A stretch of DNA of 62,000 bases from Symbiodinium natans (GCA_905221605.1 CAJNDS010002418.1:189953-251952), one strand, 5' to 3'; positions 21,313 to 32,790 are shown, counted from the stretch's first letter. Numbers and translations are program-made. Notes: generated by a model from the sequence alone, not told the origin.

Positions 21313-21622
21313 AAAGAGGGTTTAGGGTTTAGGGTTTAGGGTTTAGGGTTTAGGGTTTAGGGTTTAGGGTTTGGGTTGAGGGTTTAGGGTTTAGGGTTTA
21401 GGGTTTAGGGTTTAGGGTTTAGGGTTTAGGGTTTAGGGTTTGGGTTTTTTGGGGTTTCGGGTTTAGGGTTTAGGGTTTAGGGTTAGGGGTTAGGGTTTAG
21501 GGTTTAGGGTTTAGGGTTGAAGGTTTAGGGTTTAGGGTTTGGGGTTTGGGGTTTGGGGTTTGGGGTTTGGGGTTTGGGTTTTTGGGGTTTAGGGTTTAGG
21601 GTTTAGGGTTTCGGGCTATCCC
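21313..21622. repeat. Interstitial telomeric array (TTTAGGG)n with TTTGGGG block
   Basis: Perfect TTTAGGG runs are interrupted by a homogeneous TTTGGGG block at about 21538-21580. Both flanks are non-telomeric. Confidence 0.95.
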
Positions 21623-21629
21623 GTTTAAG

Positions 21630-22225
21630 CTAGCCGCGCGTGCCCTGCTTCCCTTCTGTGTGCGCTGCCTCCTTTCCTTCTGTATGCGCCATGATTACCT
21701 CTCCACGCATTGGGGCTGAACCCTCAGCGGAGTGACGCAGTCAGTCTCTTGTTGGAAGTGTGGAAGCGTTTTTTCCTGTTTTGTTTTTGTGGCAGTCAGT
21801 GATTGGGGAAGAGTTTGTGCGTAAGTGCTGCCGGACAAGTGTCCATTTCACATTCATAAGTTCATGTTGGTGGAATTACAAAATTTGTAGCAAATTGAAG
21901 GTTTTGTGTTGACATCGGTGGCTTGCTTCTCGTCTTGCATGATTGTTTGATTGTGTAATCATTTGGCGAAATTGCTTTCGTGGATCAGCGGGAGCAGCTA
22001 CACGTCAGTTTTGTTGCATGTCAAGCCGCTTTTGCAAAGCTGTGTATTCAACTTCCGCTAACAACCCACACTGGCATCAGCACTTACATGCCGGCAATGT
22101 TCGATCGCCAAGCACAATGGATTATGGTGTGCATCTCAGATCCCAGCCTCAGTTTGTCCATCTGCCGTCATGTGCCGTGATGGCCAGGTTGGTGAGACAT
22201 CCGAAACAGTGTCCCACCTGGAACG
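21630..22225. other. No recognised gene
   Basis: T-rich sequence with short frames only. Nothing else was seen. Confidence 0.5.
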
Positions 22226-22228
22226 GGA

Positions 22229-23036
22229 GTGCATGGCACAGGCGCTAGTCGCCCTGTGGCTCGTGAGCATCGCGAATTCAGCACGGCATCAAAGACCTTG
22301 CAGGAGCATGCTGGCTCAGTCCGCATAGCGGATGCCGAGAACAAAGCCGCCGCGATCAAGCTTGAGAAAGACTCGCTGACGCGGGCGCGGGCAAGTTCCC
22401 GAATACACACGTCATTGAAAGTGATGCATGTGACACAGGCACTTCCCGCAGAAAGGGAACGACACTTGCTGCAGCTGGGCCGACGTCGACGGGAGTTAGA
22501 GCTCGAGGCTACGTCTGAACTAAGTAGGTTCTTAAGACCCGCATTGCAACTTCATCCTACGGGGCATCCTCGTGATCTATAATTGCAGGTGCACACCAAA
22601 ATACGCGAAGCAGAGCATCGAGCACTGTTGGAGGAGGGGTTTGGAGTTTTCGTGATGATGCATCCATGCTTATGAGTAATTGCGTAACGTATGAAGACAG
22701 TGTGTTGGTTGTGGCTTCTCCATGGACATGTGTTTCTCTGCCTCAGGTTTGTGCAGAGTGTATAGATTTGCAGTTGCTATTGGCTCTGTGGAGGAACCTT
22801 CACATCTTACCAGTTTAGGTTCATATGGTAGAGAAGTTCTAAGAAGCAAACTGTTATGGATGGATGAGGAGCAAGGTTTGGAAACCGTGCAAAAAGCCTT
22901 GCCCGCTGCCAAGTTTGACGAACTTGTACCTGGAAAGCTCGATGGTGGAATGCTAGCTGCTTGCGTTCGTTTTTGCTTCAGCAGCCCACGAGGTCTGATG
23001 CTAAAGTTCTGCAAGCGATGCTGCAACGGCAGGTGA
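22229..23036 (+). CDS. Candidate plus-strand exons, function unknown
   Basis: Two protein-like plus segments. The first, 22229-22510, contains AREHREFSTASKTLQEHAGS, then ADAENKAAAIKLEKDSLTRA and a basic helix ERERHLLQLGRRRRELELEA. The second, about 22755-23030, contains GSVEEPSHLTSLGSYGREVL and EQGLETVQKALPAAKFDELV. The first looks like coiled coil. They would be joined by an intron between about 22520 and 22750. No family was recognised. Confidence 0.35.
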
Positions 23037-23039
23037 GAC

Positions 23040-24435
23040 TTCTGCCATTTGCGTGACAGTCCCTGTGTTTGTTGCAGACGGTCGGCATGTCAAGCTGCAT
23101 GCGTGAAGCGCAATTTCAATTCCCAAGACAGCTCGCATCATGCCATATAATATGATAACAGCGACGCTAGAAGACTAGAAGCTCGAGCACATGTTTGGTC
23201 CGATGTGGTGAAGTCATCCTCTAACACAGCAGTTCTTTGACAGTTTGAGGTGGACAGCTCTCGGAGTGCCCATGTGTTACGAACGGGGTTGGCCTAGGAG
23301 AATTATCTTTTAGTAGCTGAGCACCGATGGCCTACCCTGTCCGAGGGCTCCAAGCCTCCTCCTTGCACAGCAGTGCAAGCGCCGCCGTGTCCACCGCCCC
23401 CAGCTCTGTGGGAGAGAGGCACCATGTGCAGTCTTCTCCCACATGCGGGGTGTGTCATAATCATTACTATTATTATCACCACCATTACCACTTCGGCTGC
23501 TGCCGCGGCCTTTGTGCCCCCCAATTGGCAGTGCACACTGTCCGCCCAGCCCAAGCTGCAAATCCTGCAGTGCCAACTAGGCCAGCTGGACCTGTGCCAA
23601 CCGTGCCAATGTGCCCGGTCACCCAGAAAGCATCCCCGGAATCTACCTCGACCCTGCAAAGTCCGGACCGAAGTAAGACCTCGACCAACTTCCACAATGT
23701 CGGTTCTGGCGCGAAGCTCCACGCGCCCATGGCTTCCCTCGCTTCTTGTCTTAAGAAAGATAGGTAGTTTAAGCATGGTTCCCGGTGACGCGTTTTGTTT
23801 TGACGTGCTGGACACAAGAAGGTCAGCACCAAGATCCCAGTGACGTGTCCCAGGCGCGGCAACTATTGTGCTGCGAGTTTGCGTTTCGTAAATATGACAT
23901 ATGAGACGCCATGAGGCCGAATGTGAATCCTGGTGCGTCGGCAGCTGGAATGGCAAGCCTGTCAGACCAGCTCCCATTGTAAATGTGATGTGAAAAAAGA
24001 CTGCTTTGGCTGCAAATGCGATGTTTGCTGCTGCAGTTGGACACAAGCTTCTCGGTTGCTTCGACAATGACACGGACGCCGCTGTCCCCGATCTCTCCGA
24101 ACCGCGTGGAGGTGAAAATACATTTGAGAAATGTCTATTCGATGCTGTTGGCACAGGTCCTAATAATTAATGATCCTAATGCCCAGTAGTGCATCCAGTT
24201 TCTCAGCAACATCGAATCCACTTGGAGCAGGTTGAGGCAGTGGCAACGCATCCGAGGTGGGGCGTTGGGAGCGGCAGCAGCCAGCCGGGTTCATGTGACA
24301 TCATTTGTTGAGCTTTGCAGATACTTGGCACCGCCACCGGCTCCTGTCGCCGCCTCGATGTTGAGATGGGTTCTACACGGTCATGTGATGTGCGTAACCG
24401 AGGCCTGCATACCCAAGACGGCTTTGAGGACTGGA
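23040..24435. other. No confident gene
   Basis: A long minus frame (23303-24154, 283 codons) and overlapping plus frames (23327-23843) compete. Part of the openness comes from an ATT/ACC trinucleotide run at about 23456-23496. Not enough evidence for either. Confidence 0.35.
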
Positions 24436-24439
24436 ATCG

Positions 24440-25240
24440 ATGGAAGTGCAGGAGAGCTGCATTGACTTGGCGTTGTCTTGCACTGGGATGTCTGCATGTT
24501 CTGCAAGAATGTGTTCTGCAGAGATCTATCTGATCCCTGCAGAGGCCAGGTGCAAGAGGTGCAAGCATTGCCTAGCGCGCGGAGGCTTGCATTGTGTTTT
24601 GCACCATCTTTTTTTTCGCACCATCTTTTGCGCTATCTTGCACCGCAGCTGCAGTCAGGGTTCTTGGGGATGTTGGGGTGCAGGTGGCAGTTGCCCAGCG
24701 CCAGAAGTACTATAGACCTCAGCCTGGTGAATCTGGAGAAGGAGCAGAAGCCCTTGCGGCCGGGGGCCAAGGCAAAGGGGAAGCCAAGGCAAAGCCCAAG
24801 AACGTTATGTCAAGTTTTACCATCTGCACTCTCAAGGCCTTTGCTGGAGGCAGCTCGGCCATTCTTCAGCCTTACTTGCCTACATGGTGAGCTTTGTGTG
24901 AATCTGAGGCCCAAGCAGTCCAAGCACCCTGGGATCCTTACGACGGTCGACGACTTAACGTTGTGTGCGGCAGTCCTCCAGCATTGATGTTTGAATATGT
25001 TTGAGTGATGTTTCGTCGGAAGTCTTTTGGGGCACCTGAAACGTCTTGAGCGGTGCCCCCTTGCTTTTCCCCTCACAGATCCTAGCCGAACCGTGCCGGC
25101 AACTCCATTCGGCACTTGTCACAAAGAGCACAGAAACAAGAAGAGCCACAGACCACAGACAGGTAAGGCGTTCATTTGTCGCAAGATGGTTGGCTGAAGC
25201 TGTCATGCAAAGAATCGGCCGTGCATCCTCCTATGCTTGA
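24440..25240 (+). CDS. Candidate plus-strand exons, function unknown
   Basis: Protein-like segments: QVAVAQRQKYYRPQPGESGE followed by a Gly/Lys/Ala-rich stretch (24680-24810), and LAEPCRQLHSALVTKSTETR followed by RRSFVARWLAEAVMQRIGRA (25080-25235). They may continue the gene suggested at 22229-23036. Splice sites and family are unknown. Confidence 0.25.
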
Positions 25241-25489
25241 TTCACCATAACGGGTCATGCTTGCAGCACACTGCTGTGTGCAGCAGTCTGGCAATTGGCG
25301 GCGGTCAGCCAAAAGCCTAATTGGAGCTTCTTGCGAGTGCCAACAACCCATGCTGAATCACTGCACTGGGCCTGCCCAACAGAGTCCTGGCTACTTGGAC
25401 ACCTATAAGGGCACGGCCGCTTCGAGTTGCCCAATTCAAACATTCAAGCATCGGCGATTCAGTCATTCAAGCTTGCTCGCGATTGTGGT

Positions 25490-26085
25490 TCTAGGGTTGT
25501 GCGTTTAGGTTTTTAGATCTTTTTAGGTCTGTTCTTTTTGGGTTTCGGGTTTTAAGTGCATTCTTTTTTGGGGGGGGGTTAGGGGTTAGGGTGTTTTCGG
25601 CCTTAAGGGCTTTGGGGTGCAGGGTTCTATCCGGAACCCCTTCGCCGGCCTCGTCCTCCGTGTGTGTGTGCGCGAATTCTTTGCAAGTCTGCCGTTAAGG
25701 GCGAGAATCGGTTTGCTATTTAGCGTGCGAATCGGCTTCCAACCGAGATGTAGTAGCCAGCCAAGCCCAATCTCCCACACAATGCATGCCAAGCCTTGAC
25801 GTAACGTGCACGCCGTGATACAATGATTCTTGGCAGATCCGTCAGTCCGTTCTTTGGATTTCACGGTGTGAGCCGCTTCGTGTTTGAAGCCAAGTGTCAA
25901 GCCTAAGCACGTCAACATTGCACGCATTGCTATGACGAGGGCACACCTCATGGCAACAACCTCCGCAACGTGTGCGCTAGCCGTCCAAGTTGATGGTTCT
26001 TTGGGTTTTGAGGCCTGAGGGTGGTTGGGGATCAGTGTCTTTAGGGCTTCAGGTGGTTGAGGGGTTTTAGGGTTTGGGGTCCGCT
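25490..26085. repeat. Telomere-like G-strand remnants around a GCGAATC-rich segment
   Basis: TTTTAGG, GGTTAGGGTG and TTTAGGGTTTGGGG words at 25490-25620 and 25990-26085. Between and after them, at about 25665-25745 and 26180-26275, GTGCGCGAA and CGAATCGG words repeat. Confidence 0.55.
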
Positions 26086-26657
26086 CTTCGCCGCCATCTT
26101 AGGTTTCCTCGCTTGTCGCGGCTGGCGTGTATTCATCCGCTCATATCCTTTCAGCTAACTCAAAACTCTGCACCGATGGTTTTCGGGCACGAATCGGCCG
26201 GTGCGCGCATCGGCCCTGTCACTGCGCCCTGTCACTGCGCGAACCAACCCTGTTTGCAAATCCGTCGTTCAGGGCTCGAGTCGCTTTGTTTAGTTGGTGT
26301 GCAACTTCGGTTTGCAACCTGTGTGCGTCCGGCTCGGGAAGGGCCGGATGAAACAAGAAACATGGCCCATGGTTGCATAGCTGGGCATGAACCCGTGCAG
26401 TCCCGACCAGTTCGTACACAGCGTTGTTTGATTTTCAAGGGGGGGGGGCACTCATTGCACTTGATTGTCATTCTCCCAACTTTTTCAAGAGATTGGCACA
26501 GCCGTCTGAGTGATGATCAGTATGAGTGGATTGCCATGAAACGATACTCCCTCGCCAAAGCCCGCAGATGTGACCTCGTGAATTAGTACATGTCCCGGGA
26601 TCTAGGCCCGCCGCGCCGTTTGTGACTCTGTCCTGTTCCTCCTTGGTGATGTCGGTT

Positions 26658-26659
26658 GC

Positions 26660-26731
<72 letters not shown>

Positions 26732-26751
26732 TGTGTGTGTGTGTGTATGTG
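26658..26751. repeat. (TG)n microsatellite
   Basis: About 45 dinucleotide copies with two interruptions (CTG, TATG). Confidence 0.97.
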
Positions 26752-27160
26752 TCCGTGAAATGGCTTTGTTGTGCGCAGTGGTCCAAAATGCAGAAACATC
26801 GACGGACTCGCGTTGGCCAAAGGTCAGTTGCACAAACGATCAAGCTCCCCAATGCAGATTTTAGGAGTCCCAGCCGCCTCACAAGGGTTCTTGGCAAGGT
26901 CTGCGACCAATAGGGAAACTACCAGGGCCAGAGCCAGACGCCTCCAGACTGCTTGACACTTTGCTTGTTGAAACCCAGGGAAACTAGAGACTCTCTGTAT
27001 GGATGTGTTTGAGAAAACTTGTCTCAGATTGGGTCGTCGTAAGTTGTTCCATGCTGCTCTTTGGGGCTGCCTACGCAACGGAGGCCTCCGCTTGACTCCC
27101 ATCAACGATCGCCCGTTTCAGGCAGCGGGGAAGCTGGACAACACTGTTGCGCTCGTTTCC

Positions 27161-27300
27161 TTATGTGACTCTAAGTGACACTATGGAACACTCCGTTGCA
27201 CTGTATTACAGTGTGTGGCGCTGTGTTACACTGTATTATGCTGTGTTGCATTGTATTACGCTGTGCTTCACTGCGTGACACTGTGTGCCACTGCTCGCGT
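27161..27300. repeat. 10-bp tandem repeat, consensus CTGTGTTACA
   Basis: Fourteen consecutive 10-bp blocks align without indels (CTGTATTACA, CTGTGTTACA, CTGTATTATG, CTGTGTTGCA, ...). The divergence suggests an old array. The period equals about one DNA helical turn. Confidence 0.8.
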
Positions 27301-27662
27301 CTGCCAGGCAATTGCCGACATTGCACGCCAAGCTCAGAAGAACTTGGTCGATCGCCTGGCGTCGAGGCACTCAAGTTAGCTGCCTGTTAACCCTTTTAAA
27401 GTTGCTGGGGTTGCTGAAGCATTGCATTTCGCAAGCACCGAACCTGGAACGTGAACGAGTTGTGCTTTTCGCGAACCAAAGTGGTGACCCGAATCACCCC
27501 AATCATGAAGGCAGTCAATGTGAGGTATAGCGGGCCGAAAAGGAATGCCGGAAACCTAAATGAGTTGAGGGTGTCAACCCCAAAACACTGAAGGAGCAAT
27601 GCTTGTCGTACATCTCAAAAGAAAGGGAGTGACCACGTCATGCACGACTGGCACTGGGACAG

Positions 27663-27866
27663 GTGAGTCCGAAATGTTTGCTGCAGGTGATGTTGCCCTG
27701 GACGGGTGGAAGGTCGCGCTTCGTTTCACTGGTCATGGTGCCGATCCGGCAAGCCTGCATAGTTGTCTCAGTGCCTGATGACCCTGAGCTACTCGTTTTT
27801 GGAGCCGTTCGACCACAGCATGTTCCATTCACTGCATACGACCAGAATTGCAGCTCAGAGGTTTGA
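27663..27866 (+). CDS. Candidate exon, function unknown
   Basis: A plus frame reads LPWTGGRSRFVSLVMVPIRQ, then VVSVPDDPELLVFGAVRPQH. It is beta-rich and protein-like. It is near a further plus segment at about 28080-28340 (LAPFDLSEAEQSGTILTDKV). No family was recognised. Confidence 0.25.
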   Translation: MSPKCLLQVMLPWTGGRSRFVSLVMVPIRQACIVVSVPDDPELLVFGAVRPQHVPFTAYDQNCSSEV

Positions 27867-28358
27867 TTTGCTTCTGTAGACTTGAAGGCTGCCAGATCGT
27901 AGTAGGGGCACGTGCTGTCATTCAGTCGTTACGCTTTGCGGAGATTTCCGATTTCAACTCCCGAGCCCGACCCTGCCAATCCATGCAGACGCAGCTCCAG
28001 AAAAGTGTCCACTTGCAGTGACACTGTGCTGTGGTTGACGCCGTGGTACCCTGTGTTGTACCAGACGTACCTTGTTGTGATTCAACATGTCGGGACGCTT
28101 TAGTCATTAAGACTCGTTCAGGTTGCAGGATTCTCAGACCATGCCGAAGACTTGATGTGGCAAATTCAACATCGTGTGCAGGAGGCGGCTTCAAGCTGAG
28201 CTGTTTTCTTGAGTCCCTCGCTCCGTTCGACTTGTCTGAGGCAGAGCAGTCTGGTACTATCTTGACGGACAAAGTTCGATCTGATGGTGACCGTCGACGG
28301 CAGTCCGCAGAGGAGAGCTTGCTGTACGCCTTGTTGGTTTCAGTTCCTTTGTTGTCTC

Positions 28359-28482
28359 TGTGTGTGTGTGTGTGTGTGTTGTGTGTTGTGTGTTGTGTGT
28401 TGTGTGTTGTGTGTTGTGTGTTGTGTGTTGTGTGTTGTGTGTTGTGTGTTGTGTGTTGTGTGTTGTGTGTTGTGTGTTGTGT
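28359..28482. repeat. (TG)n followed by (TGTGTTG)n
   Basis: A short TG run passes into about 15 perfect copies of the heptamer TGTGTTG. Cys/Val plus frames and His/Asn/Thr minus frames are artefacts. Confidence 0.97.
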
Positions 28483-28539
28483 GCGCTTCCGCGCTTCGTT
28501 TCGTTCTGCATCGCGCGGCCTTGCAGATAGTAAGTGGAT

Positions 28540-29840
28540 GTAAGTGGGACCTCAGGACTTCGCCAAAGACGAAGGGAATCTGATGGCTGCTGTTGCAGCC
28601 TTGCCCTGCCCTGAGCGGAGAGCCACGATCGCTTCAGCGTGGAACCCTGGTGAACCTTTGCAATGCCTTGGAAGCGTGTTCCAGGCCACAGCTGCCGTCA
28701 CTGAAGTAGTGCTGTGGACCCGCAAAGACCGGGAGCTGCCAGCAGTGAAAAAGCCTCCGACCTGAGTTGTGGCAGGGCGCCGGTTCTGCAGACAGAGCTC
28801 GGCAGTGTCCAAGAGTGTTGAGAGTGCTGTGTAAGTCATGGTGAACGGGCAGATTCTCATGAGAAATTGCGATCTTTGTGTCCTTGTTACTGGGGAAAGT
28901 AATGATTTGCCTGCACGTGCCTCCGGTGTCCAGCTTCAGCTTCAGTGAGACAGCATCACAAGGCTAGCTCAACAGCTAAACCCTTTCTACGCACGCTGTG
29001 AATGACATGGCTGTGCTCCAAACAATTTGAATGCTGCCCCGCTTAAAGTCAACACCTAGCCAGAACCAACTTTAGCGTCGCGCAGACGTGCGCGCACAGC
29101 TGCACAAACACACTGGACCCTACGGCTTCGTTTCCTGCTGCGCAGGCAGCAACTACTGGCTAGTCAGCTAGTCTTAGTCGGTCCTGCTGCTACGTGCTGC
29201 TTGTCATCTTATCCTGCCTAGGCATGCCGGATCTACAGTTCACCAGTGACCAAGTAGCTGAGGCTCAATCGGTTAAATCGCTCCAGGGTCTGTCCCATGT
29301 CAACAGTGAGTCAACAACTGATTCAAGGCGCTCAGTCGACTGACAGCAGTGGCTGGGGAGAAGGTCTGGTGCACATGAGTGCCTAGATGTAGTCGTCTCG
29401 TCTTGCACAGTTTGCACATCACAAGACAGGGCCTTCCAGCAACTGAGACAGCTGGAAGCGCAGAGGACTTGCCGGCTAGATGGCAGGCTGGCGAGGGCTC
29501 ACTCGCTTCTTTCTTTTGATAGTTTTTTGACTTTAAGTGGACTGTGCAGGCCGTGGTTGCCGCCGCTGCTGTCAGCCCTGAGCTTGACCCGGTACATGGC
29601 TAAGCAGTGGCGAAGCAGTCTGGCAGTCTGGTGCCTTGACATCAGATCAGAAGGCAGCCAAAACTGAGCCAGGCCAGTCTGGAGCAGCTACGTGCAATCT
29701 ATAACTTCATCGAGGTTCGTTGTGCCGTCGTGTCACTGTAAGCCGGCCCATTGAGTCTGTTAGCTGAGAATTTGGTTGAGCTTTGGCTTCAAGGAAGTTT
29801 CACATCAAAGCAAGACTCATGCAAGCTCCCGGCCGGCCAC
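28540..29840. other. No recognised gene
   Basis: Mixed short frames. CAGCTAGCTAG-like words are frequent near 29130-29480. No repeat array or RNA gene was recognised. Confidence 0.4.
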
Positions 29841-29920
29841 TAACATAGAATGAAGTATGGCAGAATTTATGCTGAACATCGTTTCTTTGGAGGTGAATCT
29901 ACATTCTTAAACGACTCCAG

Positions 29921-30400
29921 ATGGGGTACACGCTATCGCATGGTGGCAAGTGTGGATCCAGCGAGTCTGCTTCATTCCGCTTTTCGTCTGTTGTTTGCGA
30001 TTCCCGGGCACAAATTTGTGACACAAGGCACAGTCAAGCCCAAAAAACCGCTCGGAAACGCAGCCTCGGGCGAGTGGCCGCGCTTGTTGCGGCACGGCTC
30101 GATCGGCCCGCCAGTGCAGCACAGAGTCGCCCGGAAGGTCAGCAATGGACGTTCGGTACCGACGATATCGTGCCATTCCGAAGGCTACCTGCAGGTCCTC
30201 CGCTCGCCCTGCGTGAAGAAAGCTTCGGTGCTCGGAAAAGCCAAGTGCAAGATCTGCTGCGAACGTCCTGGCGGGAAGCTTTTGAGAAGCCGGCACGGAC
30301 AGCCCCGGCTGCAAGAGGAGGTGTGGCCTATGAAAGGGCACATCGTGCAGCGGGGCGGCCTTTCCTTCGCAGGACCACTTCCACGGTATTTGGCACATAA
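29921..30400 (+). CDS. Candidate exon, basic Ala/Arg-rich
   Basis: 159-codon plus frame: KTARKRSLGRVAALVAARLD, then LREESFGARKSQVQDLLRTS and WREAFEKPARTAPAARGG. It ends in a stop at 30398-30400. A different plus frame (29850-30479) also stays open, so the frame choice is uncertain. It lies 57 bp before the 30457-31530 frame and may be spliced to it. Confidence 0.3.
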   Translation: MGYTLSHGGKCGSSESASFRFSSVVCDSRAQICDTRHSQAQKTARKRSLGRVAALVAARLDRPASAAQSRPEGQQWTFGTDDIVPFRRLPAGPPLALREESFGARKSQVQDLLRTSWREAFEKPARTAPAARGGVAYERAHRAAGRPFLRRTTSTVFGT

Positions 30401-30456
30401 GTTGATATGGTTCAGTAAATGTAGAGTCGTAGCGTCCTGCACAGTAGAGCTTCCTG

Positions 30457-31530
30457 ATGTGCTTGGCTTGCTTGGTTAGGGGTGAAAGCAACTTCTGGTT
30501 GCCCCTGAGGCCTGAAGGCCCATTGGGTCCGTTCTGTGACGGATGGCTTGGTGCGTTCGGCGGCATCAAAGAAGTAGCTGAAAGCAGCATCGAAGGCATC
30601 ACTGAAGGATTCACCGAAGGTGTCCTTCAGTTTGGTGCGAGTTCCGCTGCGCAGGTTGAACTGCCGCAGGGAAGTCCTGCAATGCTGTCCAGACGAGCAT
30701 TGCTTCCTGCCAGACGATGCCGGACCACCCTTGAGGAGCAAGAGCCCAAGGTGGAAGATGCGGAAGCAGCCCTTGGGTTTGTGGAGGGTGCGGAGTTAAT
30801 GCGAGCCTTCTTGCTTGACCAGGCCGACGCTGAAGAGGGTAACCCAGGCGAGCCAGGTGACCCTGGCGGCCCAGGTGGCCCAGATCCAGGTGGCCCAGAT
30901 GGCCCAAGCCCAACAAGGCGTCCAGGAGACGCATGTCCAGCTTCTGCCGTGTCACCCCGGGCGCAGCTGGCGATCCCGCCGCGCCGCTCTGGAAGCAACT
31001 CGCAGTTGGGGCTGCCCAGGCAGGCCCGTGCCAGTTTCTCCTCGGCTGTCAGTTCAGCTGTCAGTTCACATGACGCAGACGACGAGGGCGAGGTATTACG
31101 TTGGGGAGCAGGGGATGAATCTGCTGAATCTTCGGCCGACTCTGCCGACTCAGCATGCGGGCACCTAGAAGCTGTGAACAGTCTGATCCAATCCTCTGAG
31201 AAGTCCCTTGAGCAAGCCCTTCAGGCCCTACACACCTTTGGGCCGAATGATGATAATGATGAGGTCTTCTGGGAGATTCAGAAGCGGGAGCAGGAGCTCT
31301 CGAGTATGCCAGCCAAGCAGTTGCCTTTAAGCCAAATCCGTCACCGGCCACATTGGCTGGATGTGCTGGAGCACAAGATTGTGCACCAAGCCGTCGTCAC
31401 TGACGTAGCTGCTGGTGCTTTCACTGGCCAAGCGCGGAGCTTAGCCGATGCTGGTCATGGGGGGACAGACCCCTTGGGTGTGTTCAGGGGCTTTTCAGGC
31501 ACGCGCGTGTTCTCTGCAGCCATCGAATAG
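30457..31530 (+). CDS. Hypothetical protein with Gly-Pro-Asp-rich linker (likely real exon)
   Basis: A 357-codon plus frame, the longest non-repetitive one outside 48-62 kb. The order is an amphipathic helix (KEVAESSIEGITEGFTEGVL); an Arg- and Glu-rich segment; a low-complexity GEPGDPGGPGGPDPGG linker at about residues 130-150; a Ser/Ala/Asp-rich acidic stretch (ESAESSADSADSA, about 222-235); a helical region (LEAVNSLIQSSEKSLEQALQ); and EVFWEIQKREQELSSMP near residue 275. There is no recognised catalytic motif. The collagen-like linker is too short and irregular to be collagen. The start is probably not the ATG at 30457, since the first residues (CLACLVRGESNFW) read like intron; the coding part more likely begins near 30505. 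Confidence 0.55.
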   Translation: MCLACLVRGESNFWLPLRPEGPLGPFCDGWLGAFGGIKEVAESSIEGITEGFTEGVLQFGASSAAQVELPQGSPAMLSRRALLPARRCRTTLEEQEPKVEDAEAALGFVEGAELMRAFLLDQADAEEGNPGEPGDPGGPGGPDPGGPDGPSPTRRPGDACPASAVSPRAQLAIPPRRSGSNSQLGLPRQARASFSSAVSSAVSSHDADDEGEVLRWGAGDESAESSADSADSACGHLEAVNSLIQSSEKSLEQALQALHTFGPNDDNDEVFWEIQKREQELSSMPAKQLPLSQIRHRPHWLDVLEHKIVHQAVVTDVAAGAFTGQARSLADAGHGGTDPLGVFRGFSGTRVFSAAIE

Positions 31531-31598
31531 AATCTGAGGAAGCGCTGCAATGGTGTTGCAGGTAAAGCTGCTTTCAGCCATCGGGATCCGATCGGGAT

Positions 31599-32180
31599 TT
31601 GCTTCTAATTGTAAGCCTCGAATGCATTCTGGAAGTTGTAGTCATTGTAGTCTCAGCAGAGGCCTCGAGTTCTGAAGAGTCCAATCAGTCCGACAAACGG
31701 CAATCCAACCAAGCGTGCCATGGACACCTTGCCACGCAGCTCGTGCAGATCGCTTGCCAGTGCCTTGGGGAGAGCGATGCTCTTCTTTCATGCCACCACT
31801 GTGGTGATCACGAGGTGCGGGCGGGTTCCCTGCGGACTCAACGGACTCTACCGGTATGGCGGGCCACAGCGAAGCCCACAAGCCAGGCTGACTCAAAATT
31901 TCACCGTTCCCTCTGTAGGGCAAATGTGCACCGATGTGGAGAGGAGCCTGCCGCAGTGTCCTCGGAGGCAGCGACCGGGAAAGGTGCTCCACTTCGTTGC
32001 CCACCGCATGCTTCTCTGAAGCCTCAGGTGGCCCTGGCAGCTGGTGGAGTTTTGGGTGCCGTGAGTTCTCGCAGAAGGCCCAGGCGCCTTGGTCTGGGTG
32101 CCTTTGCTGGGTTTCTCTCAGCTTTCTCATGCTTCTGCTCCTTCCTTTCCGATCCTTTTCCGGGGACATTGGTGTGGTAA
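31599..32180 (+). CDS. Open frame of uncertain status
   Basis: 193 plus codons ending in a hydrophobic tail (GAFAGFLSAFSCFCSFLS). The minus frame 31642-32169 is nearly as long. It could be a further exon after 30457-31530. Confidence 0.25.
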   Translation: MLLIVSLECILEVVVIVVSAEASSSEESNQSDKRQSNQACHGHLATQLVQIACQCLGESDALLSCHHCGDHEVRAGSLRTQRTLPVWRATAKPTSQADSKFHRSLCRANVHRCGEEPAAVSSEAATGKGAPLRCPPHASLKPQVALAAGGVLGAVSSRRRPRRLGLGAFAGFLSAFSCFCSFLSDPFPGTLVW

Positions 32181-32268
32181 TTTAGCTACCACATGCTACT
32201 CAGTACCATCCTGAAACCAGGCGGCGAGCCATCGAGTCCAAGAAAACTGATATCCAGCAACAGGCAAA

Positions 32269-32652
32269 GTGTGGGCAGCCACTCTTTTTGTCTTGATCGC
32301 GCTAATGCTACCAGCAACTCGAACTGATGCCCTAGCTGGTGCTCCATTCCTAACTCTGCCCGCAGACCCTTTCGGTTTGTTGCAGTATGGTGTCAGGGTT
32401 TCTGCCTTTGTTCAGGGGACAACTGCTCTCCACTCCCTCGTCTCAGTCTCGTCTCCATTCGTCTCTACCTATGAACTCCAGGCAGTTCTGGACTTCATTG
32501 AAGAAGCCGGTGCCGGACAGTATCAACTGCAGCAGGACGGGCTCGCCGCCTGTCTTCAATATGCTTTGTCTATGAGTAGCTCTGCCAAGGCACTTCTCCT
32601 GGCTTGCTTCTTCTTCAGAGACTCGACTGCATCTGCCACTGTAGGGCCGTAG
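32269..32652 (+). CDS. Candidate small protein with signal-peptide-like N terminus
   Basis: 127 plus codons beginning MWAATLFVLIALMLPATRTD, an apolar run and Ala-x-Ala-like region typical of a secretory signal, followed by a neutral region (YELQAVLDFIEEAGAGQYQL). No family was recognised, and the ATG may be fortuitous. Confidence 0.3.
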   Translation: MWAATLFVLIALMLPATRTDALAGAPFLTLPADPFGLLQYGVRVSAFVQGTTALHSLVSVSSPFVSTYELQAVLDFIEEAGAGQYQLQQDGLAACLQYALSMSSSAKALLLACFFFRDSTASATVGP

Positions 32653-32790
32653 GGCTCGTTGTGAGTTCCAGTGGCCACATCCTCCTGTGCTATCCATCGA
32701 GGTGAAGCCTCGGAGCTGGATGCCGGAACCTTACTTCGCAAGCATAAGCGATCAAGGCTGTGACATCCGTGAGTTCCAGCTGCTTTCCGG

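Noticed and set aside
23303-24154. 283-codon minus-strand frame
   Set aside because: It overlaps equally long plus frames, includes a trinucleotide run (VVMVVIIIVMIM), and shows no motif or consistent protein-like composition.
26468-26897. His/Thr-rich and Cys/Val-rich frames
   Set aside because: Translation of the (TG)n microsatellite.
30850-30920. Collagen domain
   Set aside because: The Gly-Pro-Asp stretch is only about 20-25 residues and does not keep a strict Gly-x-y triplet.
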